From: a virus
Reading direction: 5' to 3' (one strand)
DNA: 30,041 bases
Virus record (IMG/VR): IMGVR_UViG_3300048582_000083
Location: 1-30,041 of that record
Position numbers and translations under genes: made by a program. The notes under the pieces were generated by a model. The model saw nothing but the letters and a program-made list of their open reading frames with translations. It had not been told where the DNA came from and did no database searches. Within the stretch, counting starts at the first letter, position 1; every line of letters starts with the position of its first letter. This document shows, piece after piece, positions 8,074 to 16,000 of the stretch.

Positions 8074-11031
8074 TCAATCCTGTAAAAATTCAATAGATTC
8101 AGTGACTATTTCCGGGTTAACAGTAGTGTACCTGCTAGTTAACGTTAATACAACATCGTGCGGGCCGATACCTTCTAATGGACTGTATGTTCCGCTAATA
8201 GGTGTTGCTGATCCGGTATTCAGTGTCCAACTTCCCCCTTGGTTTACAAGTACCTGATATGTTGCCCCCCTAAAGGTAACATCAAACATATTATTTTGAT
8301 ATTCCCCGCTATAGTTTACGTCTGCATAGCCACCTAAAACCGGATATGGGTGTATAGTTTGATAAGTCGCGTTACTGTCGATAGTTTCCGGAAAGACTAA
8401 AGCAGGCGATGGATTTTCTTGGTTTGCTTTCGGGAATGGAGTTAAAACTAGTGCTCTAGCACTGCGAATTTCGTTATCCGATTCATCGACTGTAAAAACA
8501 CTAATATCTAATCCATTTCCTATGATAATACTGCTTCGAGTTGCTAGCGGAATATCTCTAAGGTCAATCTCCCATCGGTTCCCGACAACAGGAATATCAC
8601 TCCATGTATGAGTAACGGGCCCGGCGCCGATGTCGTAAGTTAATGTAGCCGTTAATGATTCGCCCACTGCTAACGGTGGATATAACTCGCCGCCCGGTGT
8701 AAATTCTTCTGTTTGCCCTAAGTTAATAATTACACCATCAACTGGGTCAACGGTAAAATTACCTAAGTTATAATCATATGTGGTAATGGGGTACCTAGCG
8801 GCAAGTGTACCGGACTTGTACCCGAGGCCAACACCGGTGCCAGATTCGAATAGATTGGAATCAGTAGTAAAATTGCCAGGATACGGTACTGCGCCAATGT
8901 ACCCAGAAGATGCAGGCACATCTTGTTTTGCATTAACTACCCATGTATTAGTAACTGGATCTATTGTCGGTTCCCAGGATACTGCATCGAGGTCCGGCAC
9001 TGCCGTGTAAACGCTAAACGTTGCACCTTGAATAACAGGTGCTGTTCCTGTAAACACGGGGTACTCACCTACAGATATATACTGACTGTTAATCGATAAC
9101 TGGTCGCCTGTATTATTAATTGTTTGGCCGGTAAAAGTAATTACTGTTGTAGAACTATCCGAAGATGCTCCGCGTGTTAGTGTAGCTGTGATAGGATACC
9201 CGCCGTTAATAGACAACGGTTCGTCCGGTCCACTTGCAGCATCGAACAAAGACGTATCATACAACCACGGCTGATTATTTCCTACGGTTAATACTACAGG
9301 ATCTAGGACTGATCCGTATACGCTACCATTCATTGTGAATGTAAGAACGTCGCCGGCCTGCACATTCGCAAACCCTGTAATAATCGGATACTCTAAGGCA
9401 GTAGACTGATAGTTAACAATAGGAGCAGTTTCTGGCAAAATAGTTATAGTAGACGACGATTGCCCTATGATATCGCTATTCACATAATCGAGCCATTCTA
9501 CGAATGCCCCGTAACTACCGGTGTCAAGTGGCGCCATGGCCGGCACAGCAGTACCGGTGTCAAATGACCACGGACCGGGCGGTATCTGGACTCCGCCTGC
9601 TTGAACTAAATTCCAGGTGTCGTTGTATAGAGTTACTAAAACTTCATCGGCTGTCGGTGATATTGCAGGTATAGTGCCTGTCAACACAGGCGTAGTGTCC
9701 CAAGTGGTTAATGGTGCTACCCATAGTTGCGTATCGGCGATCGGTAGCGCAACTGTTAGTGTAGCCGGTGTACTACTGATAGATCCAGCAGAGTTAGTTA
9801 TAGTGGCCACCACGGGGTATGTATTTCCGTCGGCGAGGTCTGTCCAAGATCCGGAAATCGGTGGATACTGATCTGTATCAAAAGACCAGTCCGTTCCGTT
9901 AAATACAAAACCCGTATCGCCGGGGTTTTGCTGTCCGTATGTACTTCCATTCATTGTGAATGTAAGAGTGCTATTGCCAGTGTTCATCTGCGCAGTACCT
10001 GTCACTACAGGAAGCCCCGGTTGAACAGTGGCACTATTCACTGTCGGTGCTACAGTCGGGGGTAAAATAACAACATCGAATGTAATCAACCCTGCATCGT
10101 CTGGGAACTGGCTATACATGCTCACTCCGTCGACTGAAATATTAGTGTCTCCAGAAATCGGAGTAAACGGTTGCGAACCTACCGCAGTTGCAGTATCTAT
10201 GCTCCAATTTCCGCCAACAGGTACCACATTGTAATAGATCACATTGGACGCTTGGCTAACGGTCACGAACATTGTGCTACCCTGAGGTAACGTTGCTGTG
10301 CCGGTGATCACTGGATACGGATTAGACGTTGTCTGGGAGTTAATAGATACATCAATCGGAGGCGGTGTAGAGTTCTCATCGACTGTTAAGACACCCGTTG
10401 CTGTTTCTACAACACTATTATCGGCTAATAGTCTAATTTCCGCTATTATATTGCCAGGTGTGCCGAAGTCTCCACCGGAGCCGCATAACCAATAATCACC
10501 GAAGAATTCAATTCCTTGAGATGAACCAGGCGTGTTTTGCGAAGACCATGTCCACGGATTAGGGCCTGGGTTCGAGAAGCGAACAAATAAATATTCAGTC
10601 GGTAATAACGCACGGGACAGACCAGCTGGACGCCCAACTTGAGTATTTTGATTATATACGAGATTATACACCGACAATGCTGTTACGACTTCTATCGTAA
10701 CAGTACCGGTGCCAGTAGCAGTTGCTCCTGCTGTATTAGTAACTGTAGCTGCAATGCCGTATTGAGATCCAGCGGCTAACGGATTAGTGACTGTCACGGA
10801 CCAGTTTCCAGATACAACAGGGACATTATCAAATATTTCACTGTCAACTTCTACGCTCAAAACATCGCCGACGTGCATAATAGCAGTACCGGTGATTGTC
10901 GGTGTAGTGTCTGTTGTGTTTATGCTATTAACTGTAGGTGCCACTGGTGGTATTGCCGGTGGCACCGAATTGTTCGGACCTATTGTTACATTATTTAGAA
11001 TTGTATATCCGCTAATCTTTACCGGTGGCAT
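8074..11031 (-). CDS. large Ig-like repeat protein, probable virion adhesin or fibre
   Basis: 985 residues, almost entirely beta-strand-like Ser/Thr/Gly/Pro-rich sequence. At least seven repeats of a bacterial-Ig-like module begin with a P-x-[IV]-[TL]-G-[TFG] element near residues 44, 241, 342, 448, 549, 658 and 896, each followed about 40 residues later by a W-[ST]-[FVIL]-[DN]-T strand; a degenerate unit lies near 780. No signal peptide and no enzymatic motif. Such arrays are common in phage tail fibres, whisker-like appendages and capsid decorations, and its place among neck and tail genes supports a virion role. AAGGAG precedes the ATG and a GATAAATA box is 36 nt upstream. It ends immediately before the CHRD lipoprotein gene. 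Exact location in the virion is unknown. Confidence 0.7.
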   Translation of the reverse strand: MPPVKISGYTILNNVTIGPNNSVPPAIPPVAPTVNSINTTDTTPTITGTAIMHVGDVLSVEVDSEIFDNVPVVSGNWSVTVTNPLAAGSQYGIAATVTNTAGATATGTGTVTIEVVTALSVYNLVYNQNTQVGRPAGLSRALLPTEYLFVRFSNPGPNPWTWSSQNTPGSSQGIEFFGDYWLCGSGGDFGTPGNIIAEIRLLADNSVVETATGVLTVDENSTPPPIDVSINSQTTSNPYPVITGTATLPQGSTMFVTVSQASNVIYYNVVPVGGNWSIDTATAVGSQPFTPISGDTNISVDGVSMYSQFPDDAGLITFDVVILPPTVAPTVNSATVQPGLPVVTGTAQMNTGNSTLTFTMNGSTYGQQNPGDTGFVFNGTDWSFDTDQYPPISGSWTDLADGNTYPVVATITNSAGSISSTPATLTVALPIADTQLWVAPLTTWDTTPVLTGTIPAISPTADEVLVTLYNDTWNLVQAGGVQIPPGPWSFDTGTAVPAMAPLDTGSYGAFVEWLDYVNSDIIGQSSSTITILPETAPIVNYQSTALEYPIITGFANVQAGDVLTFTMNGSVYGSVLDPVVLTVGNNQPWLYDTSLFDAASGPDEPLSINGGYPITATLTRGASSDSSTTVITFTGQTINNTGDQLSINSQYISVGEYPVFTGTAPVIQGATFSVYTAVPDLDAVSWEPTIDPVTNTWVVNAKQDVPASSGYIGAVPYPGNFTTDSNLFESGTGVGLGYKSGTLAARYPITTYDYNLGNFTVDPVDGVIINLGQTEEFTPGGELYPPLAVGESLTATLTYDIGAGPVTHTWSDIPVVGNRWEIDLRDIPLATRSSIIIGNGLDISVFTVDESDNEIRSARALVLTPFPKANQENPSPALVFPETIDSNATYQTIHPYPVLGGYADVNYSGEYQNNMFDVTFRGATYQVLVNQGGSWTLNTGSATPISGTYSPLEGIGPHDVVLTLTSRYTTVNPEIVTESIEFLQD
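9326..9346 (-). repeat. 21-nt exact direct repeat in the Ig-like gene (copy 1)
   Basis: Identical to 9947-9967, in the same reading frame and encoding LTFTMNGS in two different Ig-like units. It marks recent duplication or gene conversion between repeat units. Confidence 0.85.
9947..9967 (-). repeat. 21-nt exact direct repeat in the Ig-like gene (copy 2)
   Basis: Second copy of the repeat at 9326-9346, 621 nt away, a multiple of three. Confidence 0.85.
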
Positions 11032-11066
11032 TGTTTTCTCCTTATAGTCACGCAGGATTTATCATT

Positions 11067-11074
11067 TATTTATC
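11067..11074 (-). promoter_or_regulatory. late-type promoter box GATAAATA (Ig-like protein)
   Basis: GATAAATA on the minus strand 35 nt before the ATG, with a second near-copy GATAAATC at 11056-11063 immediately downstream. Confidence 0.6.
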
Positions 11075-11075
11075 G

Positions 11076-11513
11076 TTATCTAACTCTTTTTCCGAATACA
11101 AACACCGATTTCCAGTACCGTTCTTTTAGAGAAGCAACTTTGACACCACCGGATCTTCCAGCAGCATGCACAAACTTTTTATTACCGACATATATGCCGA
11201 CGTGATCTATTCTTCCGCGAGTTTTAAAAAACAATATGTCGCCTTTTTTTAATGCAGGCAGTTGCAACTTTTTAGCAGGAAGTTTTGCGAGTTCAGCAGA
11301 AGTTCGTGGAAGATCGGTGCCTACCTTTTTATCAAAAACATATTTAACTAAACCACTACAGTCGAATCCTTCGTGCGGAGTATCGCCTCCGCGTTTATAA
11401 CGAATGCCTTCCATCTTGACGCTGTATTTTGCTACTGTGGTACCTTGGCTTGTGTTAGCATAAACATTAACGGCAGACATAGCCAACAGAAATATTAGTA
11501 ATAATCTATTCAT
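11076..11513 (-). CDS. secreted NlpC/P60 cysteine peptidase (cell-wall hydrolase)
   Basis: 145 residues with a Sec signal peptide (MNRLLLIFLLAMSAVNVYA, likely cut near residue 19). The rest is a minimal NlpC/P60 domain: nucleophile Cys52 in GFDCSGLVKYVF, then LPRTSAEL, GDILFF, His104 in RIDHVGIYVG and a third polar residue His116 in FVHAAG. Family members cleave peptide bonds in peptidoglycan stem peptides. It lies between the neck-like and Ig-like genes, so it could be the lytic enzyme exported by the host Sec system or a virion-associated muralytic factor; the signal peptide favours periplasmic action before lysis. The ribosome site is weak and translation probably depends on the gene upstream, whose stop is 7 nt away. 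Confidence 0.85.
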   Translation of the reverse strand: MNRLLLIFLLAMSAVNVYANTSQGTTVAKYSVKMEGIRYKRGGDTPHEGFDCSGLVKYVFDKKVGTDLPRTSAELAKLPAKKLQLPALKKGDILFFKTRGRIDHVGIYVGNKKFVHAAGRSGGVKVASLKERYWKSVFVFGKRVR

Positions 11514-11520
11514 AGCATCG

Positions 11521-12270
11521 TTAACCGATTATGAAAGAGTATCCATCGCCTGCGGCAACAATGTTATATAATTCTAATTCTAATTTTTCAATTTCTGCTG
11601 CTGATTCTTGCAATAATTGATCGCCGTTAAGTGTAACAGCACCGGTTGCTCCCGGATAACCGCTTGGATATTTGTTCCTTGCTTGTCCTAACATTTGCTT
11701 GCATAACGCAAGGGCATAAGAACGAACCCACGGCCCTGCATACGGATCATATAAAACAGCTTCTTCTGCTTTTGTTGTCCAGACACGTACAAGAACGTCT
11801 TCCACTGCCTGTGGTTTACGTATTAGTCTTAGTGTTTTTGTGCTGTTATACCAAACGAAATTATACTGCGATGCAAAAACACGATCGACAGTTTCGAGGT
11901 ATTGATTGTAGAAGTCCCATGTTGCAAGTCCGCCGCTTCCGCCTTGCATCAAATGCATATTATAAAAAGCACCGTCAGCAGGGTTAAAGTCGATGCCTCC
12001 GGCTGTGTACGCACCGACGCCTCTGCGATATAAACGACGTACTTCTTGCACTTCTTGAGGCAAAGTGTATTCGTCTATGCCGGGAGTCAGTGTTAGGAAA
12101 ATGTCTTGCTCTTCAAGAGCACCGTCTGATCGTTGACGTAATTTATCAATAGAAATGGACAGCGCAGCATTATAATGCACCGGATCTAATTCTACATCGA
12201 CTAGTTCTGCACCTAGTAGCAAAGCTATCTGAGAAACGAATTCTTCACGTTTTGTTGGATAAGCACTCAT
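11521..12270 (-). CDS. neck / head-completion protein (gp13- or gp14-like)
   Basis: 249 residues. The N-terminal helix region LLGAELVDVELDPVHYNAAL (about 18-37) followed by acidic strand ITLTPGIDEYTLP-like sequence is the pattern of T4-type neck proteins, in which a short helical domain precedes a beta domain beginning with a Y-x-L-P turn. Later segments VWYNSTKTLRLIRKP and VRSYALALCKQMLGQARNKY (about 184-203) also fit. T4 gp13 and gp14 form the collar that closes the filled head. A GATAAATA box and GGAG ribosome site precede the ATG. Assignment to gp13 versus gp14 is uncertain; no second neck gene is visible here. Confidence 0.55.
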   Translation of the reverse strand: MSAYPTKREEFVSQIALLLGAELVDVELDPVHYNAALSISIDKLRQRSDGALEEQDIFLTLTPGIDEYTLPQEVQEVRRLYRRGVGAYTAGGIDFNPADGAFYNMHLMQGGSGGLATWDFYNQYLETVDRVFASQYNFVWYNSTKTLRLIRKPQAVEDVLVRVWTTKAEEAVLYDPYAGPWVRSYALALCKQMLGQARNKYPSGYPGATGAVTLNGDQLLQESAAEIEKLELELYNIVAAGDGYSFIIG

Positions 12271-12291
12271 TTAATAATCTCCGTTATGTTT

Positions 12292-12299
12292 TATTTATC
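12292..12299 (-). promoter_or_regulatory. late-type promoter box GATAAATA (neck-like gene)
   Basis: Minus-strand GATAAATA 21 nt before the ATG of the neck-like protein. Confidence 0.6.
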
Positions 12300-12323
12300 A
12301 AAAAGCAACGGAGAAGAAAGCAA

Positions 12324-13442
12324 TCACTTAATCACCTTTAACAATACATGATTCTCGTTGATTCTACTCTTTAATTTCGTGTCAATTGTGCCAATTTTGT
12401 CCATAAACGTTCTAAGAGCTACTTTGCCCGCTGCTTTAAATTCTTTCAGCTGTATTTCGGGTTTACGGAGTGTTTTTTCTATACTCAACTCTGTATAATT
12501 GAGGATAGTTGCACTTTTCACGCTTAGGCCTTTGGAGTCACACGCAATGTATCTACCTATCTTGCATGTTTTAGTGTTATACACCCATAGCTCCTGTGCC
12601 CCGACTATATCGCGTGGATTAATACTAACAATACTGAGTGCAGAATCTTCTTTTCTAAATTTAAGTTTATCGACTACTTTGTCAACCGACACTGCTTTCT
12701 TGGCGCGTGGTTTACGTGCAGACTTAGACGAATCAATGATCATATTTGCAGCCGATTCAATAGTCTCGTACAGTTTGAGCAATTTTTTTAATTGCGCCTT
12801 GGTGTAACACCCGTATCCTTCGGATAATTGTGCATCGGCGGTGCCGGAAACAATCATTTCTGTTTCTCGTTTTTCACGAGCGTAAAATTTAGGAATAAAT
12901 CGGGCATGACCGGCTTTTAGTTCGGCCTTTACCATAATCGAATAAGGATTGTAACTATCCGGTTTAAATCCCTGCGGGTCTGTAATAAATTCGTCTACCC
13001 AGCCGTCGAATTCTGCAGATACAACTGCTGCTTGATCTCGCATCCTATCCTGAATAGATACTACAGTTTTTTGTTCAGCGGAATCCACATCTATTGCAAC
13101 TTCTACTTTTACACATTCTTGTGCTAATTTCGCAAGAGCAGCATCAGTGTATTCTTGCCAATTATCTGGGGCTTCGCCTCCGCGATTGATAATATAACAA
13201 ATTTTACCAATCGAAGCAAAGTCGTATACACTGTGTGATTCGATTTCCTTAAATGCTAACTTCTTAGCCTTAGCATACTTAAGGCACTCGTCTTTTAGGT
13301 TCTGAGAAGATAATTCGTAATGAGCATAATACATTGCTGTATCAAAATCGAGTTTGAATGTTTTTGAGTCTTTTTTAATCTTTTTAAAATCAGGTCGGTT
13401 AACTCCCGATATTACAGAAAGTTTAGCTGATTGCCTAGCCAC
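12324..13442 (-). CDS. conserved T4-like phage protein of unknown function
   Basis: 372 residues beginning with GTG, chosen because AAGGAG lies 7 nt upstream. Highly basic and helical in the first two thirds, with a Lys/Arg-rich linker ARKPRAKKAVSVDKVVDKLK (about 243-262) leading to a compact C-terminal domain: NPRDIVGAQELWVYNTKTCK, GLSVKSATILNY, SIEKTLRKPEIQLKEF and LKSRINENHVLLKVIK. From memory the C-terminal pattern (ELWVYNTKT, KTLRKP) is shared by hypothetical proteins in many T4-like phages, but no function is known to me. The basic linker suggests nucleic-acid contact. A variant box GATAAGTA precedes it. It lies at the upstream end of the structural block. Confidence 0.6.
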   Translation of the reverse strand: MARQSAKLSVISGVNRPDFKKIKKDSKTFKLDFDTAMYYAHYELSSQNLKDECLKYAKAKKLAFKEIESHSVYDFASIGKICYIINRGGEAPDNWQEYTDAALAKLAQECVKVEVAIDVDSAEQKTVVSIQDRMRDQAAVVSAEFDGWVDEFITDPQGFKPDSYNPYSIMVKAELKAGHARFIPKFYAREKRETEMIVSGTADAQLSEGYGCYTKAQLKKLLKLYETIESAANMIIDSSKSARKPRAKKAVSVDKVVDKLKFRKEDSALSIVSINPRDIVGAQELWVYNTKTCKIGRYIACDSKGLSVKSATILNYTELSIEKTLRKPEIQLKEFKAAGKVALRTFMDKIGTIDTKLKSRINENHVLLKVIK

Positions 13443-13462
13443 GTTAAATCTCCTTTTGATTT

Positions 13463-13470
13463 TACTTATC
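13463..13470 (-). promoter_or_regulatory. variant late box GATAAGTA
   Basis: One mismatch from the GATAAATA octamer, 20 nt before the GTG start of the 372-residue gene. Weak on its own; supported only by position. Confidence 0.3.
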
Positions 13471-14061
13471 TTAATCCGTTAAATTATAGAATGCAAACTT
13501 GATATCTACTATATGTTTCGTAAGGGTCGAGCGCATTCTATGTCCGCCGGTGGTATGAATTATTCTTGCTCGATGCGAGCCAATTAATTCTTCTGCAAGA
13601 GACGGAACAACGTTGTCGTCGTCTGCAACAATTATAGTAATGGGTAATCCAATGTAATCTTCTGTAATAAAATATTTGTCAAACTCAGATGCTGCTTTCT
13701 CGCAAAAGTTTAAATTGGAGGTTTTAGTTTTACCCTCTATCATCTTAACGCATCTGATCGAATCATTCTTTGCGTCAAGCGCGGGATTAACCATTATTAA
13801 TTTGCTCCACCGAAATTTGTTCGCAAGATATCTAGCCCAGAAGCCGCCGAGGCTGGCGCCGATGAAGGTTAATTCAATATCGTCGGGGTTATCGATCATT
13901 GCATCTTCGACAAACTGTTCTAACTGCTTTGCTGTTGCATCTGCATTTAAGAAAGGATATGTCGGGGTAAGGACAATTTCGTCCGGAAAGTGGGGAGCAA
14001 CGGTTTTTACGAAATAACTGCTTTCAGCTGTTGCGCCGAATTCGTGCAACAATATAATCAT
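13471..14061 (-). CDS. YqiA/UPF0227-like alpha/beta hydrolase (esterase)
   Basis: 196 residues with a complete alpha/beta-hydrolase triad layout: MIILLHEFGA opening strand and oxyanion turn, nucleophile Ser70 in GASLGGFWARYLA, acidic residue in VADDDNVVP (Asp147-149) and His174 in TGGHRMR. Size, the LGGFWARYLA helix and the short lid match the YqiA/YcfP family of small esterases. The substrate is unknown; a cytoplasmic phage enzyme of this type could act on acyl or ester groups of host metabolites. It has its own perfect sigma70 promoter, so it is probably expressed early, independently of the structural genes downstream. Confidence 0.8.
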   Translation of the reverse strand: MIILLHEFGATAESSYFVKTVAPHFPDEIVLTPTYPFLNADATAKQLEQFVEDAMIDNPDDIELTFIGASLGGFWARYLANKFRWSKLIMVNPALDAKNDSIRCVKMIEGKTKTSNLNFCEKAASEFDKYFITEDYIGLPITIIVADDDNVVPSLAEELIGSHRARIIHTTGGHRMRSTLTKHIVDIKFAFYNLTD

Positions 14062-14092
14062 TATGTCTCCGTGGTTTTAATAGCATAGAGAC

Positions 14093-14121
14093 ATTATAAC
14101 AGGATTTTTATGAATTGTCAA
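14093..14121 (-). promoter_or_regulatory. sigma70-type promoter of the YqiA-like gene
   Basis: TTGACA (14121-14116), 17-nt spacer, TATAAT (14098-14093): perfect consensus, 31 nt before the ATG and just beyond the stop of the gene upstream. Confidence 0.9.
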
Positions 14122-14128
14122 GAATGTT

Positions 14129-14560
14129 TTAGAATACAGAATTTTTTGCATCTGCTTCGCGTTCTGCATATACATCTAATACGTCTTTAATTAGAGCAAG
14201 CGCAGTAGACACGTCGCCTTCGGCTCGATCTAGATATTCTTGAATCTCCTCATCGTCGAAAGCTTCTACAACATAATCCCAACATTCGCCGTTATCGTAG
14301 TGAGCCTCGGCATACTTGCGAATTGCAGTAATACCGTCGGTGTAATCAACGACATCATCGGTTAAGTTATGAACTTCTTCGTCACCGGCGATCGCAGGGT
14401 CGACGCTGTCGTCGACTCTCTTATGCTTGTCTTTGCGATTATACTTAGTACGATCTCTAAAGGTTTGTGCTTTATTAAAATCGCCTGCAAATTTTGCAAC
14501 TGGATTGCGCAGTGCCGGCTTATTATCCTTTTTGGCTTCTGTTATGTCTACAATCTTCAT
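14129..14560 (-). CDS. conserved phage protein, acidic with basic N-terminal motif
   Basis: 143 residues, not assigned to a function. The N-terminus MKIVDITEAKKDN is followed by a basic segment RNPVAKFAGDFNKAQTFRD and KYNRKDKHKR (to about residue 48); I recall similar RNPVAK...FNKA...DRxK segments in small proteins of large T4-like phages. The remainder is strongly acidic and helical (residues 50-143), including DDEEIQEYLDRAEGDVSTAL. GAGG lies 5 nt before the ATG. An internal head protein or a nucleoid-interacting factor are possible, but neither is shown. It is preceded by a 160-nt leader with a late-type box. Confidence 0.5.
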   Translation of the reverse strand: MKIVDITEAKKDNKPALRNPVAKFAGDFNKAQTFRDRTKYNRKDKHKRVDDSVDPAIAGDEEVHNLTDDVVDYTDGITAIRKYAEAHYDNGECWDYVVEAFDDEEIQEYLDRAEGDVSTALALIKDVLDVYAEREADAKNSVF

Positions 14561-14601
14561 AATATCCTCGTTAAATTAAAGAAGGGGTCTCTCCCCCAGC
14601 G

Positions 14602-14676
14602 TCACACAATTTTCTCAATATAGGTAGCGACTAATCGGTAGGCATGTGTCGCCTTCAAACACCCAAACGGTCCCAG
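14602..14676 (-). CDS. candidate 24-residue micro-ORF with CTG start
   Basis: In the gap between two genes, AGGAG stands 8 nt before a CTG, and the GATAAATA box at 14709-14716 is 32 nt upstream, the normal promoter distance here. The frame reads GPFGCLKATHAYRLVATYIE then KIV and stops. No ATG, GTG or TTG is at that position, so translation is uncertain. The same stretch also folds into hairpins (ACACCC with GGGTGT; GCGAC with GTCGC; GGGG with CCCC), so a structured leader RNA is an alternative. Confidence 0.2.
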   Translation of the reverse strand: MGPFGCLKATHAYRLVATYIEKIV

Positions 14677-14708
14677 GGTGTAATCTCCTAACAATTATTT
14701 TGCATTAG

Positions 14709-14716
14709 TATTTATC
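14709..14716 (-). promoter_or_regulatory. late-type promoter box GATAAATA (leader 14561-14722)
   Basis: Perfect octamer just past the stop of the NIF phosphatase gene. The next annotated start is about 150 nt away, so it drives either a long structured leader or the CTG micro-ORF. Confidence 0.55.
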
Positions 14717-14722
14717 TTTTTC

Positions 14723-15328
14723 TTAAGTTACAGAAAAGTTGTTAGCCCAACCGCGTTTCTCTACTTTACGAATATTCGGGGCACGATTTAATATAGTCAA
14801 ATACTCAACTAATTTCAACATCTCTGTGTCTTTGTAATCCCCGAGAAACGGCTTAATTGTCACTAGATTGCCGTAGTTACGCTGTAGCTTCGCAGGGGTA
14901 TCATCGACCACAATAATATCCTCTAACCTAAAACCGAATTTCTTAACTTTCTTTAAATCTTTAATGTACTCATAATCATACGAGCCGTGTTGATACATAG
15001 CACATCTGTTAAACTGTTTTGTACAGCGATTGCGAGCGAACACAAACAGCGGCACTCCGTGTTTTGCATCTGTGATTAACTTTTCGACAACTAAATCTGC
15101 ATAATCTTGCGTAGCCGATGTCCATACCCCGACAGTAAAATTTTCAAATGCCCAGTGCAAGAAACGATGTACAAACGGACGCTCAATTGCTTTGTATGCA
15201 TCTAGCAGTTCAAAATCGTAGTCGTGCTCATTTTCCATTATTCCCATTGCAACTGCTGTAGCTACTTCGCAGGTGTCTAATGCATGGAATAATGTTTCAT
15301 CTAAATCGAGAACGAGCAATCTTTTCAT
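14723..15328 (-). CDS. NIF/FCP1-type HAD phosphatase
   Basis: 201 residues. HAD motif I is DLDET at residues 8-12, motif II is the Thr/Ser in VGVWTSAT (about residue 70), and the distal acidic motif is IIVVDDTPAKLQRN (about 139-152). This is the NLI-interacting-factor/FCP1/SCP layout, usually protein Ser/Thr phosphatases, though phage members may dephosphorylate nucleotides or RNA ends. AGGAAG precedes the ATG. Its first 32 nt overlap the end of the upstream receiver-like gene, which implies linked expression and possibly linked function. Confidence 0.85.
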   Translation of the reverse strand: MKRLLVLDLDETLFHALDTCEVATAVAMGIMENEHDYDFELLDAYKAIERPFVHRFLHWAFENFTVGVWTSATQDYADLVVEKLITDAKHGVPLFVFARNRCTKQFNRCAMYQHGSYDYEYIKDLKKVKKFGFRLEDIIVVDDTPAKLQRNYGNLVTIKPFLGDYKDTEMLKLVEYLTILNRAPNIRKVEKRGWANNFSVT

Positions 15329-15644
15329 TTTCTTTCTTCCTGTGAGAAAGGTACAAATTTAAATACTGTCTAATATTTTCTGCACCGACGGGGTTAGCAG
15401 AATGTACTTCAAAATCAAAATTATCCGGGAAACAGTGGGTGCCATCTAGGTCTTGTTCCACTAGCCACTTCGAAAAGGTATAACCATTTTCTGGCTCAGA
15501 CTGTATGTCGTGGTCAAACGATATAAATCCCGGTATACCATTCTCCTTTACATACGCCACTGCTTCGTTGTAGCTGCGCACAATCTCCCAAGGTAGCGGA
15601 GTATCCGGTGGAAATCTTTCGTCGTCTAAAAATAAATATCGCAT
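15297..15644 (-). CDS. cyclic-phosphate-processing receiver-like domain protein
   Basis: 115 residues. LFLDDERFP (residues 4-12) supplies the receiver-type acidic pair, IVRSYNEAVAYV follows, then FISFDHDIQ with conserved DHD, GYTFSKWLVEQ, and VHSANPVGAENIRQYL with the HSANPVG signature. This order matches the cPP receiver family, predicted in the literature to process cyclic phosphates, probably on RNA ends; no biochemical proof is implied. It has a near-consensus promoter and overlaps the HAD phosphatase gene downstream by 32 nt. Together they could trim 2',3'-cyclic phosphate or 3' phosphate ends; this is inference. Confidence 0.7.
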   Translation of the reverse strand: MRYLFLDDERFPPDTPLPWEIVRSYNEAVAYVKENGIPGFISFDHDIQSEPENGYTFSKWLVEQDLDGTHCFPDNFDFEVHSANPVGAENIRQYLNLYLSHRKKENEKIARSRFR

Positions 15645-15664
15645 ACATGCCCCTATAAAACAAT

Positions 15665-15693
15665 ATAGTAACGCACAAGATTACACAAGTCAA
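15665..15693 (-). promoter_or_regulatory. probable sigma70-type promoter of the receiver-like gene
   Basis: TTGACT (15693-15688), 17-nt spacer, TACTAT (15670-15665), 20 nt before the ATG. Weaker than the other promoters; an overlapping TATATT would need a 20-nt spacer. Confidence 0.5.
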
Positions 15694-15695
15694 CA

Positions 15696-15723
15696 AAAAA
15701 GTGGACGTATAGCCCACTTTTTG
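15696..15723 (-). terminator. intrinsic terminator after the 54-residue gene
   Basis: Inverted repeat AAAAAGTGG / CCACTTTTT with a 9-nt loop, ending in a T-run on both strands. On the minus strand it follows the small membrane protein gene and lies just upstream of the next promoter, insulating the two. Confidence 0.85.
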
Positions 15724-15738
15724 TGTTACTTTATTACG

Positions 15739-15903
15739 TCAAGATGATAGTTCGCACATCATAGCAGACACTATACGGCAAACTGCACCAACCATAAATA
15801 CACTTAATGCACTTATGCCTAGTGCTACCCCGAACAAATGTCCTAGCGCACCGAGTAACATAAGAATTAAGCCTGCCCACATCAAAATTTTACCAAAGTC
15901 CAT
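15739..15903 (-). CDS. small two-helix membrane protein
   Basis: 54 residues with a strong GGAGG ribosome site 8 nt before the ATG. It is almost wholly hydrophobic: KILMWAGLILMLLGALGHLF (about residues 5-24) and VALGISALSVFMVGAV (about 26-41) form two membrane segments joined by a very short turn, and the end is CRIVSAMMCELSS. It is followed by a clear terminator. Candidate roles are an inner-membrane exclusion or lysis-modulating peptide; lack of charge and of known holin motifs prevents a firm call. Codon use and the ribosome site make it a real gene despite its size. Confidence 0.7.
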   Translation of the reverse strand: MDFGKILMWAGLILMLLGALGHLFGVALGISALSVFMVGAVCRIVSAMMCELSS

Positions 15904-16000
15904 ACTAATTTCCTCCATTGTAACATTAATGTTAGTTTTCCGGAATACTTATAGTGTAATGTCGGCTGTGTGTTTTGATAGTAACTAAAGCTATCAACAG

